This document shows, piece by piece, positions 9,821-18,080 of a stretch of 64,000 nt of DNA. The notes beneath the pieces were generated by a model, which did no database searches, was not told the DNA's origin, and saw only the letters and a program-made list of their open reading frames with translations. A program made the position numbers and the translations under genes. The stretch is from Trileptium ribeirensis (lineage: Eukaryota; Nematoda; Enoplea; Enoplida; Thoracostomopsidae): contig JASANE010003602.1 in the NCBI GenBank assembly GCA_030248225.1, positions 59,795-123,794 of the forward strand, read 5' to 3'. Every line of letters starts with the position of its first letter. Position 1 is the first letter of the stretch.

Positions 9821-12173
9821 GGCTCCTCCCTCTCCTTAGCTTGGCGTACAGAGGGTCCCATCTCAGGAGATCCCTCACTTTCCTCCGTTGGGGGTCAAGT
9901 TCTAAGTGGAGCCTTCGACGTGGTCCCGGTAAGAGTTGGATAAGGGGTATCTCATCTTCCTCGTCCTCCCAACTAACTTGTGATTGAGCTTTGGCTGAGG
10001 TTTGTCTACGTGGTTTGGCGCGTGATGGATGAGTTGGAACTCCCTTGAGGGTGGAGGGAACGCTGCGCGGCGGCGCTCTTCCCTTCCTCCCGGTAGAGGA
10101 GCCCTTGGTTGATTCGCCAATGGTTGATATTGTCTCCTCGTCCTTTTCTACAGTCCGTGGTCGTAATCGTTTCGGTCGACCGCCTTCCGAAGACTCGGAA
10201 GGTCGGCTCTGTTTACTTGTGCTTTGTTTACCCGCTTCTCGTTGTCGAGCTAAGCTTTCAATAAATTCTTCGACAATCCCGTCGGCTGCTATTTGGTCTT
10301 CCGAGGGGATGTATTGTATGGGGGATCCTCTTATGTATTCCATTAGTTCAGTTGCATCCTGTATTTCTCCTCGGGCACGAGCGGCTTCCTCTCGTTTCCT
10401 CCTTATTTCCTGCATTTCCCATTCCCACTGTGCTAGCTCATGTTGTCTCTGGATGGTCCATCGACCAAAGGATGGTACTTGTGGGCCCTTAGTTCCACGC
10501 TCCGCTAGGGGTGACAATAGGGGAGGGATTTTCCACCGGTGGGGTGGCGTAGGGGAATCGATTGTTTCAGGTGACGTGGTCTCCGAACCTACGGATGATA
10601 CTGGTTCATTAGTCGGTGTAGGGGGTTGGACTTGCTTTCGTCGCGGTTTAGGCTTAGGTTTTAGTGTTGGTGCGGGTTCCAGTGGAGGTTGGCTGGTTAC
10701 TGGGACGGATTGCGCGGGTTGTGGTCTAGGAGGGGTGTAATATGGTGTGAGCCATTCGTCTGGAACATAGTCCTCTATTGTGGCTTCGAATCCCAGTGGC
10801 ATTAGGGGAGTATGTGGAAGTGGTGTGGGTGGAGCGGAGTAGGCCTGACGGGGTTTGGGGTATGGTTGTTCATAAGGTGTTATGGGTTCACGATAAGTGT
10901 GGTATGGTGTCACTGGCTTGTCTAATTCGGTCACTAAGCGTTGTGTCTGAGGGCTGCGGGATGTTTGAGTGGCGATAGCGGCTCGACGTTGGGCAGGCGT
11001 AAGAGGCGAGGTTTGGACAGCGTGTTCAACGGCTGACGTTGGAGATGTAGCTCCTTCTGGAGTGTGGGGCGAGTGTTCGTCCGGGTCCTGTGAAGCGAGT
11101 AATTCCACGAGACCTAGGTCGTTAACGTTGAATGGTCGTAGTGCACGACCGTCCTCTGAGCGTTTCACCGTTAGAGGTCTGGTAGGCTCATCAGTTCGAA
11201 CTGATCGTTCCTGTTCTCGTAGGGTTACTGGGGCAGTATGTTGTCCATACTCAGGCGAGAAAGTACCAGGAGGTTTGTCAAGTGCGTAAGGTAACTTAGC
11301 GGGGTCTAGGGTAGCGAGTTCCTGTGATATAGCGGGCCATTCGGTGTCTGGAGTTCTGTCAGGGTCACAAAGGGGAAGTCTGTTTTGTTGCGGAGCTCCG
11401 GAGGAGCCTTGAGCCTGAGTGGTCAGCTGTTCTACAGCGGCGCGGTGTATGTCCGCCTGAGCTTGCGTGTATTCCAAGTTAGGTTCTCCAATTTCTACGC
11501 TAGCGACGTCGGATACACCATCAATCTCCTGGCGCAACCGGTCGACTGCTTCTGGGTCTGCAGCCTGTAATTCCCTGGCGAAATACTTGTCAGCGAGGAT
11601 AGTTTCTCCAGGTTCCTGCAGTGCAGCCTCAATATATGAGGGAGGGACTGCTTTAAGTAAATCAGCCATGTTGGGGAAGCTGCTTAGCGGGCGATAGCAC
11701 GGTTTGGTGCGGTTTATGTGAACTACATGATCGGAAGCATTAGGTTGACCGGGGAGTTTAACACAAATGCAAGGCAGCATTAATTTAGTAATCTGGTATG
11801 GTCCACACCAGCTACGTTCTAATTTACGTGATAAACCTGGGGTGGTATAGTATCGATAGACCCATACATGGTCATTAACTCGGTAGTCCAGGACCTTGAT
11901 CTTACGATTGTAGTAGCGTTTTCTGTATTCCCGAGCAGACTGCATGCACTGGTAGGCTCGGTCCCTGATGGTGGCTAACCACCGTTGTACATTAGCACGA
12001 TACGCTTCTGCTCCGGGGTAGCGTTCCCAATCAGTTTGTGTTTCGATTCCACCCGGTACTCCGTGCATGAGCATGAATGGTGGATAGTGCGTGGAAGCGT
12101 GTACTGCTGAATTGTAGGACATGATGCAATATGGCAAGACTTCGTGCCATGTAGTATGGTCTTTTTCAGGTAA
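9762..12173 (-). CDS. pol: Integrase C-terminal domain plus long proline-rich tail
   Basis: Continues in the same frame after the TAG at 12176-12174. The first ~60 codons complete the integrase catalytic core region (Tyr/Ser-rich helix, HASTHYPPFMLMHG). A basic region and an SH3-like GPY/F module (SWCGPYQITKL, about residue 128-141 of this segment) follow. The remaining ~600 residues are unusual: a helical charged segment, then long Pro/Thr/Ser-rich and Arg/Glu-rich disordered sequence with repeated PTP and PHTP phrases. Such tails exist in some Gypsy elements but are rarely this long. The segment has no initiation codon at its upstream edge, so it is a piece of the Pol polyprotein, not a separate gene. 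Confidence 0.85.
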   Translation of the reverse strand, partial: LPEKDHTTWHEVLPYCIMSYNSAVHASTHYPPFMLMHGVPGGIETQTDWERYPGAEAYRANVQRWLATIRDRAYQCMQSAREYRKRYYNRKIKVLDYRVNDHVWVYRYYTTPGLSRKLERSWCGPYQITKLMLPCICVKLPGQPNASDHVVHINRTKPCYRPLSSFPNMADLLKAVPPSYIEAALQEPGETILADKYFARELQAADPEAVDRLRQEIDGVSDVASVEIGEPNLEYTQAQADIHRAAVEQLTTQAQGSSGAPQQNRLPLCDPDRTPDTEWPAISQELATLDPAKLPYALDKPPGTFSPEYGQHTAPVTLREQERSVRTDEPTRPLTVKRSEDGRALRPFNVNDLGLVELLASQDPDEHSPHTPEGATSPTSAVEHAVQTSPLTPAQRRAAIATQTSRSPQTQRLVTELDKPVTPYHTYREPITPYEQPYPKPRQAYSAPPTPLPHTPLMPLGFEATIEDYVPDEWLTPYYTPPRPQPAQSVPVTSQPPLEPAPTLKPKPKPRRKQVQPPTPTNEPVSSVGSETTSPETIDSPTPPHRWKIPPLLSPLAERGTKGPQVPSFGRWTIQRQHELAQWEWEMQEIRRKREEAARARGEIQDATELMEYIRGSPIQYIPSEDQIAADGIVEEFIESLARQREAGKQSTSKQSRPSESSEGGRPKRLRPRTVEKDEETISTIGESTKGSSTGRKGRAPPRSVPSTLKGVPTHPSRAKPRRQTSAKAQSQVSWEDEEDEIPLIQLLPGPRRRLHLELDPQRRKVRDLLRWDPLYAKLRRGRSPPTYSPTATWASQGPLSLV

Positions 12174-13856
12174 CTATTTCTGTTCTACCCGTAACAGAAA
12201 TAATAGGGTACGGTTAAAGCGTTCGGTTTCTCCATTTGCCTTCGGGTTGTAACTGAGCGTTTCGCGTTTAAATTTATGTAGTCTAGCGCACAAGGCCTCC
12301 ATTACCTCGGAGACGAAACATCCTCCTCGGTCTGAGACTAGCTCCTCGGGTGCACCGTAGCGGCACACCACGTCTTCGACGAAGACCTTGGCTACACTCC
12401 TAGCGGTTTGGTCCGGTAGAGCAGCGGCAATTACTAGTTTTGTGAACTGGTCGATAAAGGCAATTACATACCTGTTTCCGTTTCGGGATAGCACCCGAGT
12501 GTCCAGTATGTCGACAAACATGCGATGCATGGGTGCGCTAGCCAGCGGGTTCTCTCCGAGCGAGGCCGGAACATTTTGTGGTAGATTGCGTGATCGCTGG
12601 CAGAGTACGCACCTCTTTACATATTCGTCTACATCCTTACCCATGGTTTCCCAATAGTAAAATTGTTTAAGTTTGCTCAGAAATCGATCTCTACCTGGAT
12701 GTCCACCGAATAACGTGTCGTGTTCATGTTTAAGTATCTGTCGGATAAGCAGTCTGGGTACGCATAGTTTGGGTTTATGGTCGTTTGGCATGATGGGATG
12801 CAAGTATAGAATGGCCGTGTCGGGGCAGAGTCTGTAATGGTGAGCTTCTAGTTTGAGGGCGGTCGCTGCCTTTTCGTCGGTTGGCGACTGTCGTGTATGT
12901 AAATACCACCAAATAGGGCCAAATTGTTTATCCCTACGTTGAATGTATGGTAAGTAATTGAGAAGGTTCCTCCCCTCGTATTGTTGAAAGTGTGATAAGT
13001 ATATGTGTTCTCCAGTGTCATAAACCTGTTCAGGGCGTTGTAGTTGTATTCGTGGTCCACATGCGTAGGCAACCCTAATTAGTGTATCAAATTCCTCTAC
13101 TTCGGGTAAACCTACATATCTCTGTCTAACATTTGTCGATAGCATCCGTGGTCTAGCGGGTTCAGGTGTACCGGCCGTGGCACGGGTCGAGCTTTCACTC
13201 GCCGCACCAGGAGCAGGCGGTGTCGGAGCGGTCGAGGGTTCCTGAAGTTGTGGGGGTCTGGCGGGTGGTTCGGGTGCTGAAGAGGGTCCGTGGATCGGTT
13301 CACCAGTGGATTCTGGCGGTCCGGGGGCAGTCGTCCGTCTCCAGGGTACCTCAACTCCTTCGGGCCATGGGTCATCTACGTCTCCACAGAAGATAAAACG
13401 GGTGGGATCTGGTAAAGGGTCGTGATCGGATCCTCCAAACATACGATAGAAACGTTCCCGAACACACTCAGGTGGTAGAGAGACGGGAGCGTCCGGGGGA
13501 AGTCCCAAGAGTTGTCGAGTAAGTCGTTTCCAAACTTCTTCAGTGGGAAATCGGCGGGGCGGTTTAGCCGGAGCTTTGCCTTTACGGCGATCCTGTCCTT
13601 TGACAGCTACAGCAACCTTTCGAGGATGGTCCTGTTCGTCCTGCTCCGCTTCGTCCGAAGAGCAAGAAAATTCCACGTCATGTCGGGGATCGCGTGAAAG
13701 TCCGTCAGCATTGGCATTAGCCTTACCTGGTCGGTATTCGATGTTAAAGCCACCGAATTCCATCAGTAATTCGTTACGCCATTGAGCTAGTCGCAAATTT
13801 CGCGGTGGTCTCTCGAACAGTGCTTTAAGGGGCTTATGGTCAGTTTCGACATGAAA
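12174..13856 (-). CDS. pol: RNase H end, proline-rich linker and integrase core
   Basis: Follows the TAA at 13859-13857 in the same frame. It completes RNase H (TDHKPL, then IEYRPGKANANADGLSR), then has about 300 residues of linker, partly Pro/Ala-rich, between RNase H and integrase, much longer than usual. Counting from the codon at 13796, integrase has the HHCC zinc site (H359, H366, C396, C399) and the D,D-35-E catalytic triad (D429, D489, E525). It ends at a TAG (12176-12174) beyond the catalytic Glu, after which the frame continues. Integrase would insert the cDNA into host DNA. With two stops the polyprotein could not be made intact from this copy. Confidence 0.93.
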   Translation of the reverse strand, partial: FHVETDHKPLKALFERPPRNLRLAQWRNELLMEFGGFNIEYRPGKANANADGLSRDPRHDVEFSCSSDEAEQDEQDHPRKVAVAVKGQDRRKGKAPAKPPRRFPTEEVWKRLTRQLLGLPPDAPVSLPPECVRERFYRMFGGSDHDPLPDPTRFIFCGDVDDPWPEGVEVPWRRTTAPGPPESTGEPIHGPSSAPEPPARPPQLQEPSTAPTPPAPGAASESSTRATAGTPEPARPRMLSTNVRQRYVGLPEVEEFDTLIRVAYACGPRIQLQRPEQVYDTGEHIYLSHFQQYEGRNLLNYLPYIQRRDKQFGPIWWYLHTRQSPTDEKAATALKLEAHHYRLCPDTAILYLHPIMPNDHKPKLCVPRLLIRQILKHEHDTLFGGHPGRDRFLSKLKQFYYWETMGKDVDEYVKRCVLCQRSRNLPQNVPASLGENPLASAPMHRMFVDILDTRVLSRNGNRYVIAFIDQFTKLVIAAALPDQTARSVAKVFVEDVVCRYGAPEELVSDRGGCFVSEVMEALCARLHKFKRETLSYNPKANGETERFNRTLLFLLRVEQK

Positions 13857-16800
13857 TTAATGTCCAAGTAGGTAGTGTCTGAAGTGTAAGGCGGCCCATC
13901 GTATGGCCAGAGCCTCAGTCTCTATGGCAGGATATCGGCGCTGATAGTCCACCAGCGACTTGCTCGCGTACGCAATAGGCAATGTCCCTTTGTCGGTCTT
14001 TTGCGAAAGCACAGCCCCTAAGGCATATCCGGAAGCGTCCGTTTGGAGTATGAAAGGTTTAGAAAAGTCCGGATATGTGAGTAACGGTTCTTGTACCAAG
14101 GCCTTACGTAGTTTTCCGAATGCTACCTCGCATTGCGGTGTCCACTTAAATTCACTGTACTTTCGTCGAAGTGCGTTGAGCGGTTCGCAAGTTTCAGAGT
14201 AATGTGGTATAAATTTATGATAGTATCCTACAAGTCCTAGGAAACTTTGTAACTGTTTGAGAGTCTCCGGTCGTTTGTAATTGTCTATTGCGGCGGTTTT
14301 CTCGGGGTCTGGTTTGACTCCTTCAGAACTGATAATATGTCCCAGGTATTTTAATTGTTTCTGTCCGAATTGGCGCTTTGAAGGTTTTAATTTAAGATTT
14401 GCCTTACGGAACCTATCAAACACCGTTATCAAGTCCGCTAGATGTTGTTCAAATGTGGGTGAAAAGACTAGTATGTCATCTATGTAGATGAGGCATCGTT
14501 CCCATTCTAGGCCCTTTAATATAATTGACATGCACCTTTGAAAGGCGCCTGGTGAAGAGTTCAGTCCGAAGGGTAGGACGTTATATTCATACTGTCCGTA
14601 GACAGTGACGAAGGAGGTTTTCTCCTTGGTCTCTGGGTCCAGTTCTAATTGCCAGAAACATTTGTTAAGATCTAAACTGGACATAAATTTGGTGTTTCGG
14701 AGACATCCCAATATGTCATCTATGCGGGATAATGGGTATAAATCACGCTCTGCCACTACGTTGAGCTTACGGAAGTCGACGCACAATCGTAAGGTACCGT
14801 CACTTTTGGTGACGTAAACTATGGGAGAACCCCAAGGTGAATCTGGTGGCGTTATTAGACCTGCTTCTACCATATTGTTTAATTCCTCACGCAAGGGCTC
14901 TCGCAATGAATGTGCTAGGCGGTATGGCACCTGTTTAATAGGTCTTGCGTCTCCAGTGACTATCCTGTGCTGGTGTACGCCACACCTTCCTAAATCAAAC
15001 GGGTGTACACTGAATATGTTTGCGTTTTCAGAGATGGTTGTTTTCAACTGTTTAAGCTCGAAAGGGTTAAGGGTTGTTTGTCCGAAATCTATTTTACTCA
15101 AAACTTGTATGGATCGTTCTGTGTCAATTGTCTTCTTTTGTTCACTTATAATTTGGACGACATTATCTCGGGTAACCCCGATATTGTTGCATTGCTTATT
15201 GCGTCTCGGCGGGTCTAGTTGGAGTAGACGCTTGTTACTGTCGTATAAAAATTCGACCTCGTTGTCGTCGAGCATCTCGATATGTCCTATTGTCTGTCCG
15301 GCGTGTATGGCAACGGGAAAGTTCCCAAAGTTCACCAGTGCTATTGGGATCATGCGTTGGCCAGTGAGTACCAGAGAGTGGGCGATGGCAACGTCCCTAA
15401 TAAAGGGATCGGGCACGAATAAGGCTTGACCTGTCGGTGGTTGTGTGATTTCTGGGATGGCGTTGATGAACAACTCGGTGTTCGGTGGTACCTGAGAGTA
15501 TTTCCTGGTTACGACGTTGATGACTGGCGGTCGGTAGTCCCCTTGGTCGGCCAAAGGTGACGAGCAGTTTTCAGTTCCGTTAGATAGATCCAGGCAGCGG
15601 TCTTTGAAGTTTATGGCGACATATGGTAGTAATGCCATAAAGTCGGTACCTAAGATGCATTCGTACGGAGTGCCTGTTGTTACCTGAAAGTCGCACGGTG
15701 TACCTAACGATCCTATTGTGATCGGTGCTTTTACTACTCCGTTGATTGTCAACTCTTGTTGCGTAGCCGATACTACACGGGTAGTGCTCGTGTCGCGAGG
15801 GACCAGTCCTAAACGGGCAGCCAGTGCTTGGGACATGATTGAATCGTCGGCTCCAGTGTCTACAAGAGTCATGACTGGGGTGCCAAGGATGGTTGCATTA
15901 ATAAGCAATGGAGTGTTGCCTGCATTCATAGTGTTTAATTGTCTGGTAAACACACCTTGGCGAGGTCCACGAGGTAAATCGCGACTGGGTGCGACAAATA
16001 GTTCGTCGTCCTCGATGAAAACAAGTTCTTCCTCAGATGTGTTACGCGATGTTAATAGCCTGTTCGAGCGACATGGGGCACGGCTGGACGCAACGGACAC
16101 GCGCGGCGTTCCCGAAGGCCCAACCGTGACCTCAGTCGGCGAGGCTCTATCTGTATGAGTGAAGTTGTCTTCCGCAGGTGGGGCACTCGGTAGTCGGTGC
16201 TTCGCTCTAATCCACCGGATCGCTTTCTTAGGCTTACTATCGGTCCTAATTAGTCGTCCACGACATGGAAACCACCGGGGGATATAGTAGCCGTACTTAG
16301 GTGGGACCTTGCATTTGGTCATGAAGTAGATCAGGCTGATCAGTCCTACAACGACGGTGATGAGGAAGTAGGGCAAGAATCCCGGGTATTCCACAGCGGG
16401 GAGATTAACCACGCGACGTACTTGATCCTTAGCTATCTGCGCAACCCGCAAATTGATAACCTTGGCGTTGTCGAGTGAGTCCCACGTCAAAGGTCTTAGT
16501 TTGATACCGGATAACCGGTCAATAGTAATATTGGGTCCAAATTTTATCGTAATTTTCTCGGGTTTCAGCATGCTAGTGAGTACGATTGACCCTATGACTA
16601 ACTGAGTGTAGTTCCCGTGTGGGAACCACAGGACTCCATTAGGTGGAACCTTTATTATTTTACCCATCGTCACGTGAGCTAGTTGTCTCCGATTTGTCAG
16701 TATAACCTCAGGTTCATTAGTCCGAATTAATACTCCTTGTATAGTCGTGTGTACGGACGTGTCATTGGCAAGTGGACCTATCAGGGAACGGTTTCTGCAT

Positions 16801-18080
16801 GTATGTTTAATGGTCTCAGGCACATGTTCGCCTGCAATAATCCATTCTAAACAATTTGTACTATGATCAGTGATCAGCGCGTGTGGTTCACAGAAAGCGA
16901 TTCCCGGTCTTTGCTTGCATGCTCCCAGATTCAGTGATTCGAAACGAATGTGCCCTAAGCGGGCAGCGTATTGGGGTAGCGGCAGCCTCTGCTGCGTCAG
17001 CGTGGCAGGTGCGTTCCAGCCGGTATTGTAGATTCGAAAATACGGCCGAACATCTTTGCGCATCAGCAATGGTAATTGCAAAATGAATCCGAAGCGAAAT
17101 GCGGTTAAATCTACGCTCACAGGCATGACGCGGCCAAACTGATAGGCGAGGCTAGGCTCGCGCATGAGGATAGTCTTGGAAATGCGTGGGTCCATGAAAA
17201 TTAACCGTCGTAACATAACGACATCGATGACGGCGGGAAACAATTCGCCGTTCAGCATGGACTCCATTATAGCTTGTACCGACGAGCGCATATTGGCTCG
17301 AAGGATGTGATCTATTAGCTGGTGGTGTACGTGTGCGATCTCTTTCTGATCGGCACACCTAACCTGTTCGATCATGGAGACTACCTCTTGCATGCTATGG
17401 TGTAGGAATGCGTAAATGTCCTCATTGGCGCGGGTCAGTTGCCTAATGGCTTTAGTATTCCGAAAAGAGACATCGTTTGTCTCGCGCATGAATTTCTCGA
17501 GGATAGTTACCTGTTGACGAACATTGTTGATATGTACTCCATTGGCAAAAGCCATTCCCAGGCCTAGGAAACCTGAGACAGCACCTGCAGCGGCGGCAAT
17601 CAAGCTGGCAAAGCGCTTTTCTCTATTATTCGTAAGGTCGCATAGTTGCTCGTTTGCGACGCAAAAAGAGTGCACAAGCAGCGAGTAATAATTGGTGTTC
17701 AGCACGCCATGATAGGCGTCATCCAATTCGCGTTCCAAAGCGCTTAAGGTTTCGTGAAGCTGCGGATATTCGGTGCAGTTGACCTTCCGACAGCAGTCCG
17801 CGCGGCATGATCCGTTCGCTTCATAAGGTGGGCAGAATTTACTCACATAAGGATCGGACTTACGTTCCCAATCGCGAAGTGATAACTGCAATACCACTGG
17901 CAAATGCGTTGTCTGGTCGGAGGTGACCTCCAAGCCCTGGAGCTCGATGACCACACCCACCTGACGATTGACAAAAGCACCTAAGCGTGAGATTGAATCA
18001 CTAAATGGCGAGAGCGTCGCGCGCGTAGAACTGAGCGGTGAGAGCCAAAGTAATAATAGGATTGTACATACCCTCCACAT
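13857..18080 (-). CDS. env-pol: Envelope glycoprotein fused in frame to protease, RT and RNase H
   Basis: A single 1407-codon frame with a genuine ATG at 18080. Residues 1-22 form a signal peptide. Residues 23-156 are a Cys-rich surface-like part ending in REKR (153-156), a furin-type site. Residues 157-176 (FASLIAAAAGAVSGFLGLGM) resemble a class I fusion peptide, followed by a helical region (to ~270), a further ectodomain with N-glycosylation sites, and a transmembrane segment at 567-588. After a cytoplasmic linker comes an aspartic protease (LVDTGADDS, 739-747), RT (about 1040-1260, YIDDILVF at 1199-1206) and RNase H (TDAS near 1347), cut by a TAA. Env placed before and in frame with PR-RT is opposite to errantiviruses and retroviruses. 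The start overlaps the preceding frame by about 100 bases, suggesting separate initiation or splicing. Confidence 0.92.
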   Translation of the reverse strand: MWRVCTILLLLWLSPLSSTRATLSPFSDSISRLGAFVNRQVGVVIELQGLEVTSDQTTHLPVVLQLSLRDWERKSDPYVSKFCPPYEANGSCRADCCRKVNCTEYPQLHETLSALERELDDAYHGVLNTNYYSLLVHSFCVANEQLCDLTNNREKRFASLIAAAAGAVSGFLGLGMAFANGVHINNVRQQVTILEKFMRETNDVSFRNTKAIRQLTRANEDIYAFLHHSMQEVVSMIEQVRCADQKEIAHVHHQLIDHILRANMRSSVQAIMESMLNGELFPAVIDVVMLRRLIFMDPRISKTILMREPSLAYQFGRVMPVSVDLTAFRFGFILQLPLLMRKDVRPYFRIYNTGWNAPATLTQQRLPLPQYAARLGHIRFESLNLGACKQRPGIAFCEPHALITDHSTNCLEWIIAGEHVPETIKHTCRNRSLIGPLANDTSVHTTIQGVLIRTNEPEVILTNRRQLAHVTMGKIIKVPPNGVLWFPHGNYTQLVIGSIVLTSMLKPEKITIKFGPNITIDRLSGIKLRPLTWDSLDNAKVINLRVAQIAKDQVRRVVNLPAVEYPGFLPYFLITVVVGLISLIYFMTKCKVPPKYGYYIPRWFPCRGRLIRTDSKPKKAIRWIRAKHRLPSAPPAEDNFTHTDRASPTEVTVGPSGTPRVSVASSRAPCRSNRLLTSRNTSEEELVFIEDDELFVAPSRDLPRGPRQGVFTRQLNTMNAGNTPLLINATILGTPVMTLVDTGADDSIMSQALAARLGLVPRDTSTTRVVSATQQELTINGVVKAPITIGSLGTPCDFQVTTGTPYECILGTDFMALLPYVAINFKDRCLDLSNGTENCSSPLADQGDYRPPVINVVTRKYSQVPPNTELFINAIPEITQPPTGQALFVPDPFIRDVAIAHSLVLTGQRMIPIALVNFGNFPVAIHAGQTIGHIEMLDDNEVEFLYDSNKRLLQLDPPRRNKQCNNIGVTRDNVVQIISEQKKTIDTERSIQVLSKIDFGQTTLNPFELKQLKTTISENANIFSVHPFDLGRCGVHQHRIVTGDARPIKQVPYRLAHSLREPLREELNNMVEAGLITPPDSPWGSPIVYVTKSDGTLRLCVDFRKLNVVAERDLYPLSRIDDILGCLRNTKFMSSLDLNKCFWQLELDPETKEKTSFVTVYGQYEYNVLPFGLNSSPGAFQRCMSIILKGLEWERCLIYIDDILVFSPTFEQHLADLITVFDRFRKANLKLKPSKRQFGQKQLKYLGHIISSEGVKPDPEKTAAIDNYKRPETLKQLQSFLGLVGYYHKFIPHYSETCEPLNALRRKYSEFKWTPQCEVAFGKLRKALVQEPLLTYPDFSKPFILQTDASGYALGAVLSQKTDKGTLPIAYASKSLVDYQRRYPAIETEALAIRWAALHFRHYLLGH

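Noticed and set aside
10045..10740. 231-codon open frame on the + strand
   Set aside because: It lies antisense to the proline-rich Pol tail, and its composition is explained by the complementary strand. No recognisable domain.
14821..15429. 202-codon open frame on the + strand
   Set aside because: Antisense shadow of the protease-RT coding region.
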